DNA of 64,000 nt. Source: Orientallactaga sibirica. Its lineage: Eukaryota > Chordata > Mammalia > Rodentia > Dipodidae. This document shows, one piece after another, positions 1 through 11,313 of this stretch (within the stretch, counting starts at the first letter, position 1; each line of letters begins with the position of its first letter). The notes below the pieces were generated by a model. The model saw nothing but the letters and a program-made list of their open reading frames with translations. It was not told the DNA's origin and did no database searches. Position numbers and translations under genes: made by a program. The stretch is from positions 9,256,001-9,320,000 of the forward strand of contig JAEOAD010000018.1 in the NCBI GenBank assembly GCA_036365145.1, read 5' to 3'.

Positions 1-1333
1 GTGTCTCAAGTCAGAAAATAAACAGTGAAAATGTATCTTAGTGGTTTGCAAGTGACTCAGAGCAGGATGCTCAGCTATTAAGCAAACATCGATTGGGCTA
101 GAGGAAATGAGTTGGCTGTAGCATTAGATCCAAGTCGAGGCCCAGGACTGTGAGGTCAGGGAAGGATGCCAAAATGGACTGCATTTCCTGTCAGAAATTC
201 AAGCTCATTGCTGACAGCTTGCTCTTATTCTGAACTCAGGTTTTTAAGCTTTGTAAAACCTATACTTGATCTTCAATATGTCCCATTCATCCTTTCTAAC
301 TTTCAAGATTCATTATATCAGTATAAAGTTTTCTTCTTGGATGATAGTCTGAAAACTCACATTTTTAGATAAAAATTTCTTCATGCTTTTACGCTGACTA
401 TCCTTTTAAATTGACGATATTAGATGATGACATTATTTGCAGGAATATCTCTTACTCTGGAAAATAAGCAAGTTTGTCAAGAGTATTACTCAGAAGGAAA
501 TGTTAATGGTTCAAAAATATCAAAGCCATTAGCCATTTCTAACCAGATTGTTTTAAATAAGGTGTATTGAGAAGAACTTGACTTCAATGTGACCTTACCT
601 AATTCAATCAATCGTTCTGTGGTTCAATTGCTAAGGTTACAAAAAAAATTGGAATGATAATATTAAGATTCTGGGGAGTCGTCAGATTAGCCAAATGCCT
701 TCAACTTGTAAGGCATAGCTGATATCCAGGGTTTGCCCCCAGAATTATCTCCTGTGTTCTATGATATGTGCTCTTTTCTCCTTATCGTCCTGGCTTTAAA
801 GCCCCATGCATAATTCTTTTCGGGCATTATATTGTTCTATTTGATTGACTGTTGCTCAGTTACAGATGACAAGGTAAATATATGATCAAGTCAGTCTATT
901 TAAACTCAATACGTGAAGCACTGATAAAGGATTATAGAAAGTAGGTTATTAGTTTTGCAATTTTTCCTAATTTTCTAATATAAAAGAAATATTATGGCTT
1001 TCCTGATTTATTCTCCCCACTCATAAATACCTGAATGATGTTTTTCTGTCAAAACTTTAGATCTCACAAATGATTGCTAGCTGCTAGACAGTTTTAGCAC
1101 TGTACTTGTCTGGCTTAAATAGGTTTGAGATCTCATGCACTGAACCTCACTTTACAGACTGGAAAATAGAATAAGGGAAACGAAAACTCAAAGACACTCA
1201 AGCAACAAGTAGCACAAAACATTTAGCTCCTCACTTCTAGCCACTGACCTTTCTGCACATAAGTTAGCAATTGTCCAGTGTGTGTCTGCTTGCCATATAT
1301 TTGAAAGAACTGTTAAAGATATAGATTCTTTGT
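1..1333. other. Unassigned non-coding DNA
   Basis: AT-rich sequence with stops in all frames and no repeat family that I recognise. There is no long open frame, CpG-rich stretch or exon-like block bounded by splice sites. It may hold very old repeats that are invisible by eye. Confidence 0.5.
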
Positions 1334-1542
1334 GGGCTGGAGAGATGGCTTAGTGTTTAAGGTGCATGCCTTTGAAGCCTAAGAATCCATGTTCCCTTCT
1401 CCAGGTCCCACGTAAACCAGATGCACATGGTGGCACATGCGTCAGGAGTTCATTTGTAGTGGCTAGATGCCCTGGCATGCCCATTCTCATTCTCTCTCTC
1501 TATCTTTCTCCCTGTCTCAGTCTCTAATTAATAAATAAATAA
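1334..1542 (+). mobile_element. tRNA-derived SINE (jerboa type)
   Basis: The head (GGGCTGGAGAGATGGCTTAG) carries an A-box-like tRNA segment. A diverged B-box area, a body with the recurrent CCAGATGCAC and GGAGTTCATTTG words, a TC-rich tract and an (ATAA)n tail follow. This is the commonest SINE of the window. Flanks agatatagattct and agatacagattcc form a TSD, so the copy is a complete L1-mobilised insertion. It is a retroposon, not a functional tRNA gene. Confidence 0.9.
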
Positions 1543-1555
1543 AGATACAGATTCC

Positions 1556-2092
1556 TGGCACCCAAATAGATATTATCCTGATACTATTATTTGTTTATTG
1601 CATGTTAGAAAAGTGTAGCTATTGAGTGAGAGGCTTTGCTATTAAACTTATTGAGGCTTGAGGGAGAAGACCAAGATTCTATGAAGAACCAGTAGGGAAC
1701 TTTCTTGTTAGATAAGGATGTGATATAATAATCTTGTGGTATTGCAGTTTTTCATAGTTAAGCAAGGGGGAATAAAGAAATTGACAATGTAATAAATTGT
1801 TTACACTTCTAGAGCAGGCTCTTCTGTAAGTACCTTTGAGCCACAACCCAACTTTTATTTTTAAACAGCTATGGGAGGCATATACAAGACAGTCAGTCAT
1901 TCTAAAAGCCAACTTTCTTACCTTAAACATATTGGTATTTAGTCTAGTTTTCTTAGTGGGGATTAATTTGTACATTATACAGCAAATCTCTAAGAGAAGC
2001 AATGCTTCAGTAATTATGAAAATTTTAACAGATGTTTTGAGACTTTTTAAGATCCCCTAAGGAATAAGTTACCCTCATTTGAGAATCACTGT
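1556..2092. other. Unassigned non-coding DNA
   Basis: Short overlapping open frames occur on both strands, but they resemble no protein I know and have no exon context. I see no repeat family here. Confidence 0.4.
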
Positions 2093-2440
2093 TGTAGTAT
2101 GAATGTGAAGTGTCCACCACAGACTTCTGCATTTGAGTACTTCCTGTCTAGCTGATGGCGCTGTGTGGGAAGTTGTGAGCCTTTAGAAGGTAAAGCCTTG
2201 CTGGAAGAAGAGAATCACTAGGGGTGGAGTGGGCCACGGGTTTCATAGCCTGCCTCCACTTACCCTTTGTTCTCTGCTTCCTAACTCAGGCTGCAATATG
2301 ATGGGCCCTCCTGCCTTGCATTCCCTCACTTTGGTGTAGTACAACCCCTTGATATGCAAGCTGAAGTAAACCCTTTCCTTCCATATAAAAGTACAATGTG
2401 CCCTTGCATTTTTCTTTCTTGTCCATTACAGAGATGCCAA
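2093..2440 (+). mobile_element. Solo LTR, MaLR (ORR1/MT-like)
   Basis: The sequence begins TGTAGTATGAATGTGAAGTG. It has the MaLR LTR layout: a GGAAG..AGAAGCCTT-like centre, a pyrimidine-rich part naming TTCTCTGCTTCC, and an end region with AAGCTGAAGTAAACCCTTTCC where other copies have AATAAA. The 3' end is diffuse. I see no internal sequence on either side, so it is probably a solo LTR. Confidence 0.65.
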
Positions 2441-2466
2441 TAAAACCTTCACTGCATGCCTGTTTT

Positions 2467-2709
2467 ATTTATTTATTTATTCATTCATTCATTCATTCAT
2501 TCATTCATTCATTTATAAGAGAAAGACACAGAGGGGGAGAAAGAGAGAGAAAGAGAGAGAGAATGGCCATGCCAGGGCCTGCAGCCACTGCAAATGAACT
2601 CCAGACACATACACCCCCTTGTGCATCTGGCTTACATGGGTCCTGGAGAATTGAACCGGAATCCTTTGGCTTTAAGGCAGGCAAACCGCTAAGTCATCTT
2701 TCCAGCCCC
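2467..2709 (-). mobile_element. tRNA-derived SINE with (TTCA)n tail
   Basis: This is a reverse-oriented SINE: a (TTTA)n/(TTCA)n tail at 2463-2516, a GA-rich tract, then the body and the complement of the tRNA head ending in CCAGCCCC. The flanks share cctgtttta on both sides, a short TSD. The tail has shifted from TTTA to TTCA units, an example of tail microsatellite growth. Confidence 0.88.
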
Positions 2710-3570
2710 CATACCTGTTTTATCACATTGAAAATCCAAGTGACAATACACATGTTGTCTGATTATCTACTTCTCAAAATTTTTGGAGGATTTTTTAAAT
2801 AATAATTTTCCATTCCATCAAAAGGTACTGAAATAGCAAGTGAGTAACAGAGGTAAAACACTTTGATGGGCACCCATATAATTTTGCCATTTTCTCCTAG
2901 ATTTTTCTAGTATTTTTCTATTATATCATTTTATCCTCATATTACTTAGAATGAAATGTTGCTACTTCATATCCTAATTATGAAAACAACATTATGAGTA
3001 ATTAATAATGAGAAAAACAAGTCACTAGCATATTCCCTTCTTACTTCTTACTTCTGTCCCCAACTATGTCAATTAAAGATTTTTATACAGACAAGGAGTC
3101 AGAATACTTAAGTCCTTAAATTAAGCTCATAAGAAGGTTTGTGGGTTGAGAACTTCTCAGGTAAATGAGATCAGACCTTTTTGTTTGTTTAATAGCTTAA
3201 TGATGTATAGTAACCTCATTAGGCCCATGTAGGTTTAATGATGTTTACCCAGACTTCATTGATAAGTCCCTGCACAGGGCAAAACAAATGACTTTCCTTG
3301 AAGATTTTTAAGGTATCTGAAACTTCTCCATAATTGCCCCATTTGGGTTTGACTTTTTCTTAATAGCACAGGCATTTTTCTAAACATTTATGGTTTCATT
3401 CTGCCATCATTCTTCTCCTACAATTCTCAGTTAGATTTTATTATTGAAGAGATCATTACCAGTTCTCACTGGCATGCACTCAAAATGCTAGGGTAATAAA
3501 ACTTTCACCTTATTATACCTTAAATTACTTTCTTCAGAGGGTAATAATGGTAGGGATCCTTGGCATATTT
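2710..3570. other. Unassigned non-coding DNA
   Basis: AT-rich sequence with frequent stops in every frame and no repeat I can name. Confidence 0.4.
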
Positions 3571-3585
3571 AAAACTCAAGTGTTA

Positions 3586-3790
3586 GGGCTAAGGAGATGG
3601 CTCCCTGGTCAAAAGGCATTTGCTTGCAAAGCTGGCCAGCCCAGATTTGATTACCCAGTGCTTGCATATAGCCATATTCACAAAGTGATACATGCTTCTG
3701 GAGTTCATTTGCAGTGGCAGTAGACCCTGGCATATCCATGGTCTCTCTTCTCTGGTCACAAATCAATTAATTTATTTATTATACATAATT
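3586..3790 (+). mobile_element. tRNA-derived SINE, old copy
   Basis: A diverged head (GGGCTAAGGAGATGGCTCCC) and the standard body and tail. The flanks aaaactcaagtgtta (3571-3585) and aaaattcaagtgtta (3791-3805) are a 15-bp TSD with one mismatch, which fixes both ends exactly. Confidence 0.9.
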
Positions 3791-3934
3791 AAAATTCAAG
3801 TGTTATATGGTCTTTTCAAAAACATTAACTAAACACACAATCACCTTCCTGGGAAGGAAGTAGAAGAGGGTTTGATCCAAGTTGATGCAACAAGGGAGTT
3901 CCGAGCATCATGAGAAGTTAGGCCTTGTTTATTT

Positions 3935-4058
3935 GTTTGGAGAGTGTCTCTTTATAGAGCACATGCTTACCTTCTACTTACTGTGCAGTCCAGGATGATG
4001 TTGAACTCAAAATCTTACTCCTTCTGACTCCTGTGTTCTGGGATTATAGGCACTGGGT
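3935..4058 (-). mobile_element. Degraded B1 SINE
   Basis: It contains the complement of the B1 core (CTGGGATTATAGGCACTGG, GTCCAGGATGATGTTGAACTC). It is much more diverged than other B1 copies in the window. A T/G-rich run at 4059-4097 follows it. Confidence 0.6.
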
Positions 4059-4111
4059 TTTTTGTTGTTGTTTGTTTGTTTGTTTTTGTTTTGTTTTTTC
4101 CTCTTCATTGC

Positions 4112-4375
4112 TGTGATAAAATACCTGACAGTCCATCTTGGTGGAAAAGTCATAGTGGCAGGAGATTGAGGCAGCTGGTCATACTATATCTATAGTTAGG
4201 AAGCAGAGAGAGATGAATATTGATTTTTTTTTTTGTTCAGTCTGTGACCACAGCTACTGAGATGGTATGACCCACATTCACGGTAGATATTTCCTCTTCA
4301 ATTAATCCTTTCTGGAGACACCCTCATAGAGAGACCTGAGGTGTGTTTCCATGGTGGTTCTACACCTCATCACAT
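4112..4375 (-). mobile_element. Old rodent LTR remnant (MaLR-like)
   Basis: Words such as GCTGTGATAAAATACC, CCCACATTC..GGTAGATATTTCC and CAATTAATCC resemble reversed rodent MaLR LTRs. Neither end is clear, and the family assignment is tentative. Confidence 0.4.
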
Positions 4376-5739
4376 TTACATCATCAATCAGCCACTTTAA
4401 AAATCCATTCCTAATATTGTACTTTGCTATTCTAACCCCTCCCCACTTTTTAAAAATCTGATGCTGGTTGTGTCATTTACAGTATAAAACCCAACACAGA
4501 ATCCCATGTTCCAGTTTATCATATAATTCTGTGAAATGAAACTGGAGTTGTTTCTCTTTTCCTATTAATACTTGATAAGGGATCATATTTTGGTGGTTCA
4601 ACATAACCCTAGGGCCTGCACAACCCAGGTGAGAAGTATCCCACTAGGTTATCAAAACTAGAATGATACACTAAAGCAGACAAGATTGTGGAAGATGGTT
4701 TCATGGATAATAGAGCTTAGGCATTTGCTGACAATAGAGCAAACAACTTTCCCCTTTTGGATGAGGTAGTCACATTCAACATTTACTTCCACAAACCTTC
4801 ATATTTATAATATTCTATTGTTTTAGCACTGAAAATTCCAGGAGTCATTGCAAGTTGTGTGTATTTGGGATAAACAGGGTGTGTTGGAGATGTTGATGGT
4901 TCTGGTGATATTAAAGATGTTATCATACTACATGATAAGAGCTTCAGTGTTTTTCATGCTATCACAATTTGTCAAAAGTAAAGATGAAATTTGAATGCAA
5001 TTGAAATCTGTCAAGCTTTCTAACCTTGAATGCAAGATCTGTTCCATATAACCTGCTGGTACATATATGCAGTGTTCAAGGAATGTTTTTTGAACTAAAT
5101 TGAAAGAAATTTTCAGGGCAAGAGGTGATTTGGACCTGCCTTACTAAAAAGGATAATTTCCTAAAGTCCACATTCTCAGCATTCTGTTCTGCCTCTGAAT
5201 TCATTTGATAAAGAGATTTGATTTGGGCTTGTTTTAGCAGACAAGTTGAGTTAATATTTATTTTAGGATAGTAGGATTAGTGAAAATAGGTATTGAAGGG
5301 ATTATATATTCTCTGACTGATTGGAGGTCATTAAGAAAACATGCAACTGCCAGAAACTTCTAAGTGCCTTTCACAATGAGACCTGGAGTACTCTGTTTCC
5401 TACTTATTGAAGTCACTTTGGGTATGGTAAACTGGGAAATTTAGGCTGACAATTCAAATAAAAGGGAACCTTTTGAAAAAGAGCTATACATAAGTATGGA
5501 AAAGGCAGTTCAAAAGACTGGTTGTAGGTAATGTAGACAATGGGGAGAGTCAAGTTTTGGACTTCATTTTCTTGAGTTTATATGAGTAAGAAACCAAAAA
5601 GAGGGTCATGAGAAGAGGAGAAACAACTCAACCAGCAAAGCAGGTCTTTTCATGGGTAGTCATTACAATTTAGAATACAGGTAGGTAAGAAACTCAGTTG
5701 TCATTGAGAATAGTGCTTTCTAGAGAAGCAAAATGAAGT
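4376..5739. other. Unassigned non-coding DNA
   Basis: About 1.36 kb without a named repeat or supportable open frame. Confidence 0.4.
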
Positions 5740-6036
5740 TGTAGTAGATTGAAAGAAAAATAGCCCCCAAGGCTCATGGGACTGAATACTTAAACCCCAG
5801 TTTATGGCACTGTTTGGACAGGTTGTGAGTCTTACAGAGGTGGAACCTTGCTGGAAGAAATGTGTCACTGGTGGCAGACTCTAAGGTGTTATATAGCCCT
5901 GCCCCAGTTTGTATTCTGGTTCTCTCTACTTTCTCTTCTGATTTGAAGATGTGATGCTAGGTGGCTGCTTCTGAAATGTTTTACCTACCATGATGGCTCA
6001 TCCCCTCACAACTGTAATGAGAGAGTAACTGATACA
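5740..6036 (+). mobile_element. 5' LTR of a MaLR-like provirus
   Basis: The LTR runs from TGTAGTAGATTGAAAG to ..AACTGATACA. The next bases (GAAAACTAGTACCAAAAAGT) match the usual start of MaLR/ERVL interiors, so this is a 5' LTR rather than a solo copy. The partner LTR is at 7991-8362. The two are well diverged, which makes this an old insertion. Confidence 0.7.
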
Positions 6037-7238
6037 GAAAACTAGTACCAAAAAGTGGAGTATCGCTATCATAAAATCTGACCATCTGGATTGTAGTCTT
6101 TTGGAACTGTTTTTCAAGAGGAATATGACCTAATTTGATCCTTTAGAATAAAATAGACCTTAATGCACCATTCTGATGAGTTTTTGAAAGACCAACATGT
6201 GTAAATAAGTGTAGAATGTGAAGGTTTAACTTATGAGGCTTCACAAGAGAAAAAAATAGAGAGGAAAAAAATGCGGACTTTATCAGGAACTGAGCTAGAG
6301 GCAGTTCACATGATATTCTGGCAAAGAGGCTTGCTGTGTTCTGCCAGTATCCTGTGATCTTCAGCAAAGTTGAATTTCAAAGTAAAGGATTGCTGTATTT
6401 GTGAGAAGAAAATACAAAGCAAAAGGATATGAAAAATATAAATTTTTGTGCAGGAGGAAATGTGAACAAGCTTCAAGTCCCAGGTTCAGAGACTGTAGCC
6501 ACTTCAGCTGCAATTGTTTAAGAGATTACCACCACTGAGGATAGGCCAGCTGCTCTACAGTGGGACAATAGGAAAGATGCTCTGAAGGCAAGACACAACC
6601 CAGTGAATATTCAAACTATGGAATGTCAATTCCATAGAAAGCAAAGTGCTTGAAGGAAGAATGCTGAAGAAGTTCCCTATTCCTCAAAGTCAGGCTTTAT
6701 CATAACCTGGCAGAGAAACTTGGAAATTTGATGAAATGGTACTGATTTTAAAAGCAGGAAAATTGTAAGAAATAGAGCTTTGTGGATTTCAACTGGTTTC
6801 AGAGAGTTGCTTAGGTTAAGCAATATGGGATAGGGCTGATATCCCTACAAGGAGACCCTCTGAGGCTATTGAGTAAACCTGGGACAATGAATTGCAGGTT
6901 GTTACAGGATGTTGCTGATGCCAGGACTGTGGGAATGCCTGCCACAGAAATCTTCAGGCTTTAGGCAGAGGGGCTGCTGGCAAAACAGGTGGCGAGGTGG
7001 AGCTACCCTAGCTTTTGCAGCCCAAATGATTTCATCACAAGGCTTAGAGCCTGGACATAGAGCTGCAAGATTTGATAAATATCTGGTGGTTTTTCTGTCT
7101 TGTATTCATCCAGTCTTTCATATGACCCTGTTTTGACCTCTTGAAATGAGAATGTTAACTCTGTGTTGACTCCATGTTGGAAGTACATTGCTTGCATTTT
7201 GATTTTACAGGGATAATAGTTATTAAGATGAGTCTCAG

Positions 7239-7468
7239 GGTTGGAGAGATGGCTTAGTGGTTAAGGCGCTTGCCTGCAAAGCCAAAGGACCTTGGTTCAA
7301 TTCCCCAGTACCCACATAAACCAGATGCACAAGGTGGCACATGCATCTGGAGTTTGCTTGCAGTGGATGGAAGCCCTGGTGCACCCATTCTCTCCCCCAC
7401 TCTCTCTCTCTCTCTCTCTCTCTCTGCCTCTTTCCCTCTCTCAAATAAATAAAAATAATTTTTTAAAA
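7239..7468 (+). mobile_element. tRNA-derived SINE nested in MaLR
   Basis: A well-preserved head, B-box area (GGTTCAATTCCC), (TC)n tract and A-rich tail. The 14-bp perfect TSD aagatgagtctcag at 7225-7238 and 7469-7482 dates it after the host element. Confidence 0.93.
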
Positions 7469-7504
7469 AAGATGAGTCTCAGATGAGATTTTGGACTTTT
7501 TATT

Positions 7505-7880
7505 TTTGCAATTTTACAAATGCATACAATGCATTTTGACCTTCTCACTTACCCTTGTTCTTCTTCTTCCCTCCCACTAAAATTCTTCTTTATACTAGAG
7601 CCTCATCCTACTTCCATATCTTGTTTATTTTTTGATCCACATATTTAAATTGGGATTGCTTGTATAGGCAAGGAGTTATTTAATGGAGAATGAGCAGTCC
7701 TCCAGTAGTTACCCACTAAAAGGCATCACTTCCCCTCTCCCAGTAATTATCTGTTTTCACTATTTATTCTGGAACATGTGTGATGTCATGGACCTCACCT
7801 TCATCTCTAATGAGATATTGACAGGCTAAGCTGTGTACAGGAAACCCCATCTTTTAGTGAGTCCAGTAGTGTAGCAGATT
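7505..7880 (-). mobile_element. Probable L1 3' end inserted in MaLR interior
   Basis: A T-rich start followed by pyrimidine-rich sequence resembles reversed L1 3' UTR ends. MaLR internal words break off before it and resume after it (GATGAGATTTTGGAC.. then ..GGACTGAATGCATTTTGC). No convincing TSD was found, so the identity is inferred. Confidence 0.35.
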
Positions 7881-7990
7881 TCTGAGATACAAAAGATTGT
7901 TGGGACTGATAAAGAATATGGGGATTTTTTAAATTGGACTGAATGCATTTTGCATCATGAGATGACCATGAGTTTATGGGCACTGGGGCC

Positions 7991-8362
7991 TGAATATGGT
8001 TATTTGAATGTAAATATCCCCTGTAGTCTCATGTTCTGGAATACTTCAATCTCCTATTGGTGTTACTGCTTAGGAACGTGGTGGAGTCTTTAAGATGTGA
8101 AGCCTTGCTGCAGGAAATATATCTGAGGTGTTACAGCCTTGAGGTTAAGTTAACACCTTGAGGTGTTACAGCCCAGTACTACTAGGTCTTTCATGCTCAG
8201 TACTTCCTCCCAATGGATGCAAAAGTATAACATGTCTGTTTGTCCCTATCATGCTTTCCCCTCATGATGAAACCTCACCTCAAATCTGTAACATAAAGAC
8301 AAATAAATCCTTCTCCTTCTGTTCAGATGTTTTCTTTTAGCAATGAAAAAGTAACTGCTACA
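7991..8362 (+). mobile_element. 3' LTR of the MaLR-like provirus
   Basis: It starts TGAATATGGTTATTTGAATG and ends ..AACTGCTACA, with a polyadenylation-type AAATAAATCC near the end. A 14-bp word, gaggtgttacagcc, is present twice (about 8126 and 8160), a small internal duplication not seen in the 5' LTR. Confidence 0.7.
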
Positions 8363-9356
8363 GAATGCAATCCTGAGTAATAACAATAGCTAACAGATTA
8401 CTGCTGTTCATTCTCACATGCTATTCTATAAGCACTGTATGAAGTGATTTGCATGAATTAGCATATTAAAATTTCACAGCAGCTCTATGTGCTAGATAAA
8501 ATCATTTAAAATATACAGTTGGGAAAACATTCTGAATGTTTAATTTTTTTGTTTGGCTGAAATTCATAAACATAAGTGCAGAACAAAAATGCAAGCTCAG
8601 GCCTAGCTGATGTCAATTGATCTCATGTTCATCATATATGAGAGTACTCCACAGTATGTAGTAGGTCACCTGATATCATGGTTATCATGTCTGAGAGTAC
8701 TTCACAGTGTATGTGTTTTTGCCAAGAAGAAGCAAAAGGTATCTTTATTGCTGCTTAGAGTCTCATACAAGAAAGATGGAGGTAAAGAACTAAAATTTGG
8801 GGAGAATTTTATGTTTCCAAAATCTTTTCCTATTATAGAGGAATCATAATATTATGGAAAATAAATATCTGGCACTCCTCAGCTGATGGAAGTGGTGTTA
8901 AGGATCTTTTTATTAAGGTTAATAGTGTTAGAAAGAAAGTAAAGGGAACAAGGGTTACCCAAGTGTTCTGGTGAGAGAGCTGTTGTAAACAAAGACAAAA
9001 AAAAATAAAGTCTTGGGAGTCAAATATTACTCATTTAACAGATTTTTGTTGTTGAATACTTATCATTTGCCAGGCAATGTGTCAGATACCAGAATACAGT
9101 ATGGGCAGTTGGCAAGTAAGCCATAATGCAGAATGAATAGAAGCATTGCTATGCAAATTCCAGCCTTGCCACTGACTAGATATGTTTGGTGCACTCTTTT
9201 TAAATCCTACATGACTTTGCTTCTTCATCTTATATGAACATAATGAAGGTTAGCTCTAACAGCCCCAGTTAGGGACAAATAAGATCGTGCATGTGAGATG
9301 TGTGGCTCACAGGAAACACCCATTTAAATAGTAATTATGGATTTAACTCCCTTTAT
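8363..9356. other. Unassigned non-coding DNA
   Basis: About 1 kb without a named repeat. A direct similarity links 8630-8660 and 8670-8710 (ATCAT..GAGAGTACT.CACAGT), suggesting a small local duplication. No gene evidence. Confidence 0.4.
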
Positions 9357-9367
9357 AAAGCCAGTGC

Positions 9368-10634
9368 ACCAAGTGAATTGGTCTAAATGGGATCAGTGGA
9401 AGTGATAAGGAGAAGACAGGGTGGAAGTAGGATTAATCAAAAGGAAAGATGTTACCAATACGCTATATGGAAACCTACTTCTTTGCCAGCTAATGATATA
9501 TTAGTTTAAAAAGAGTGTTTGGTCAGAAGTATCCTGTGAAGGGAGATAATGCTGTGCCCTGAAGTCACAGGTTGTTACTTGGACAAACTGCAGTGCCAGG
9601 AGTGGGTGGGATACCTTCCACCAAGTTATTGGCAATGGAGGTCACTGATGCTCCCAAAACATTTCAGATTATTGCCAAGGCTCTCTGTTGTCCACCAGAA
9701 CTAGATGGTAGGACCCTATTGCTGAAAACTCCACATTCTTAGGCTGCAAGTCACTAATAAATCAATCTGGAGCAGAGCTGGAAGCCTCCTCCCTGTTGAC
9801 TAGTTGTCACAATGCTAGACAACACTATGCAGCCTGTTGTGGGAGGAAATTGATCAAGGTCTTAACCAGCAGTGGACCCTGTAGGCCTGTAGGTTGGCCA
9901 GCTAGACCAAATGTACTAACTGGTACAATGGTGGCATGTACATTTTGGGAGAAAACAACTGATATCTGATTGGACTTGAAGCCCACTCCATGGAAGGGAA
10001 TTCCTGCATAGTGCTGAAGATTTAATTAAAAGCTTAAGGCTTAGGAGACATAAGTCTCAAGAAAAAAACACTACTATTATCTATCTAAATGAATATATTA
10101 CATCCACCAAATTGCCCTCTAAATACATATATTTGTATTCATACAGTAATGCTACTCTCACTTTTGGTTAGAGAAGCTTCTTTGTTGAGATGGCAGCGAA
10201 TGCTGGAGAGACTCAAAACTCACAAACTCACCAAAGTGCTGAGAAGAATTAAGAGTGAGTGTTCAGCACTAAATGAGACATCTCTATCATACCTTCAAGG
10301 CTCAGAGACCATTTCAAAAATGTGACAAAGAATATAAGATCCAAAGGAAGGGGAGAAGTGCTTATAATACTGTCTTCCAGACACAAAGTGCCCATGGTAT
10401 TTGTGACCTACATAAGACTGGCATAATAGGAATTTTAAAAATGATGACATTAAAATAAAAGAGATTCTATTTGGAAAGAAGAAAGGATTCAGGGGAGCAG
10501 GGAATCAGAATGGGGGAAGAGAGGGTAGGGGGATTATGATGATGGTATATTGTCTATATGTTTGTATATTGTCAATAAAATGTTAAAAAAAGAAAGGAAG
10601 AAGAAGAAAGTATAAAAGAATAAAAGAAAGAAAA
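9368..10634 (+). mobile_element. 5'-truncated L1, 3' UTR type A
   Basis: This is 3' UTR sequence of a young rodent L1 lineage, with no ORF2. It shares long blocks with 23527-24832, 51533-52606 and 59567-60792: CAGTGCCAGG..TGGGATACCTTCC, AGAAGCTTCT, and a 3' end TTGTCAATAAAA with an A-rich tail. The TSD aaagccagtgc at 9357-9367 and 10635-10645 fixes the ends. Confidence 0.85.
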
Positions 10635-10770
10635 AAAGCCAGTGCTGAATTTTCTTCACAGTGTGGTAAGGTACTGTGTTTTCCCTTATATCCTTCTGAG
10701 TATGATGTAGAAGCTAAATATTTCACTTTGTATAATATAAATGGGAACAGATTTCCAGGGTATTAACAAT

Positions 10771-10790
10771 GTTTTTTTTTTTTTTTTTTT
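10771..10790 (+). repeat. Poly(T) tract
   Basis: About 20 consecutive T residues just before an old LTR remnant, with no other function visible. Confidence 0.8.
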
Positions 10791-10837
10791 ACTAGACTCA
10801 CCCTTGTTCCTTTCTCTCCACATGGTATTGTGGGTGG

Positions 10838-11313
10838 CATGATTATTTTGTGTCAATTCAACTGGACCACAAAGTGCCCAGATATTTGTTCATAAATCCT
10901 TTTGTATGTGGCTGTGGGAGCATTTTCTGTTGAAACTAACATTTTAATCTGTGGGATGACTAACACAGATGGCTCTCAGTGTGAGTTGGGACCCATACAA
11001 TCAGTTTAAAAACTGAATGGAACAAGCAGATTGGTCCTCTGGAGGTAAGAGAGTACACCTTCCTTTGCATAGCCACCCTGAGCTATGCAAAGACATTTAC
11101 CAATGGATTTGAAGGGTTTCCTAGGCCATGAGTTTACTGACTTGAGCCATCTTGACTATTTATGATGAAGCACACAACATTGGCTTTTCTGGGTCTACAG
11201 CTCACTAACTGCAGACGTTGGAACATAAAAGTGTCAGTGTCTAGATGAACAAGTTCCTTATTATCTACACAAACACTATTAATTCTGATCCTCTGGACAA
11301 CATTGACTAATAC
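10838..11313 (+). mobile_element. Old ERVL-type LTR (MLT2-like)
   Basis: It reads TGTCAATTCAACTGGACCAC at the start and ..ACATTGACTAATAC at the end, with AAATCTGTGGGATGAC and CTACAGCTCACTAACTGCAGA between. I associate these words with an old eutherian ERVL LTR family. The 3' part of the same family is at 38310-38530. Confidence 0.5.

Larger units (their letters stand above)
6037..7990 (+). mobile_element. MaLR-like internal region (non-coding)
   Basis: The interior has no gag, pol or env frame that I can see, as expected for non-autonomous MaLR elements. The part just before the 3' LTR carries the recurrent GGACTGAATGCATTTTGCATCATGAG-type block (about 7935-7990), which recurs near 44965 in another element. 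A SINE (7239-7468) and a second insert (about 7505-7880) interrupt it. Confidence 0.6.

Noticed and set aside
1334..1400. tRNA-like A and B boxes at the heads of many repeats
   Set aside because: They belong to SINE heads with SINE bodies and tails. None folds as a complete tRNA with an anticodon arm and acceptor end, so no tRNA gene is called.
5735..8367. Target-site duplication for the MaLR-like provirus
   Set aside because: The bases next to the two outer ends (gaagt and gaatg) share only part of their sequence, too little to claim.
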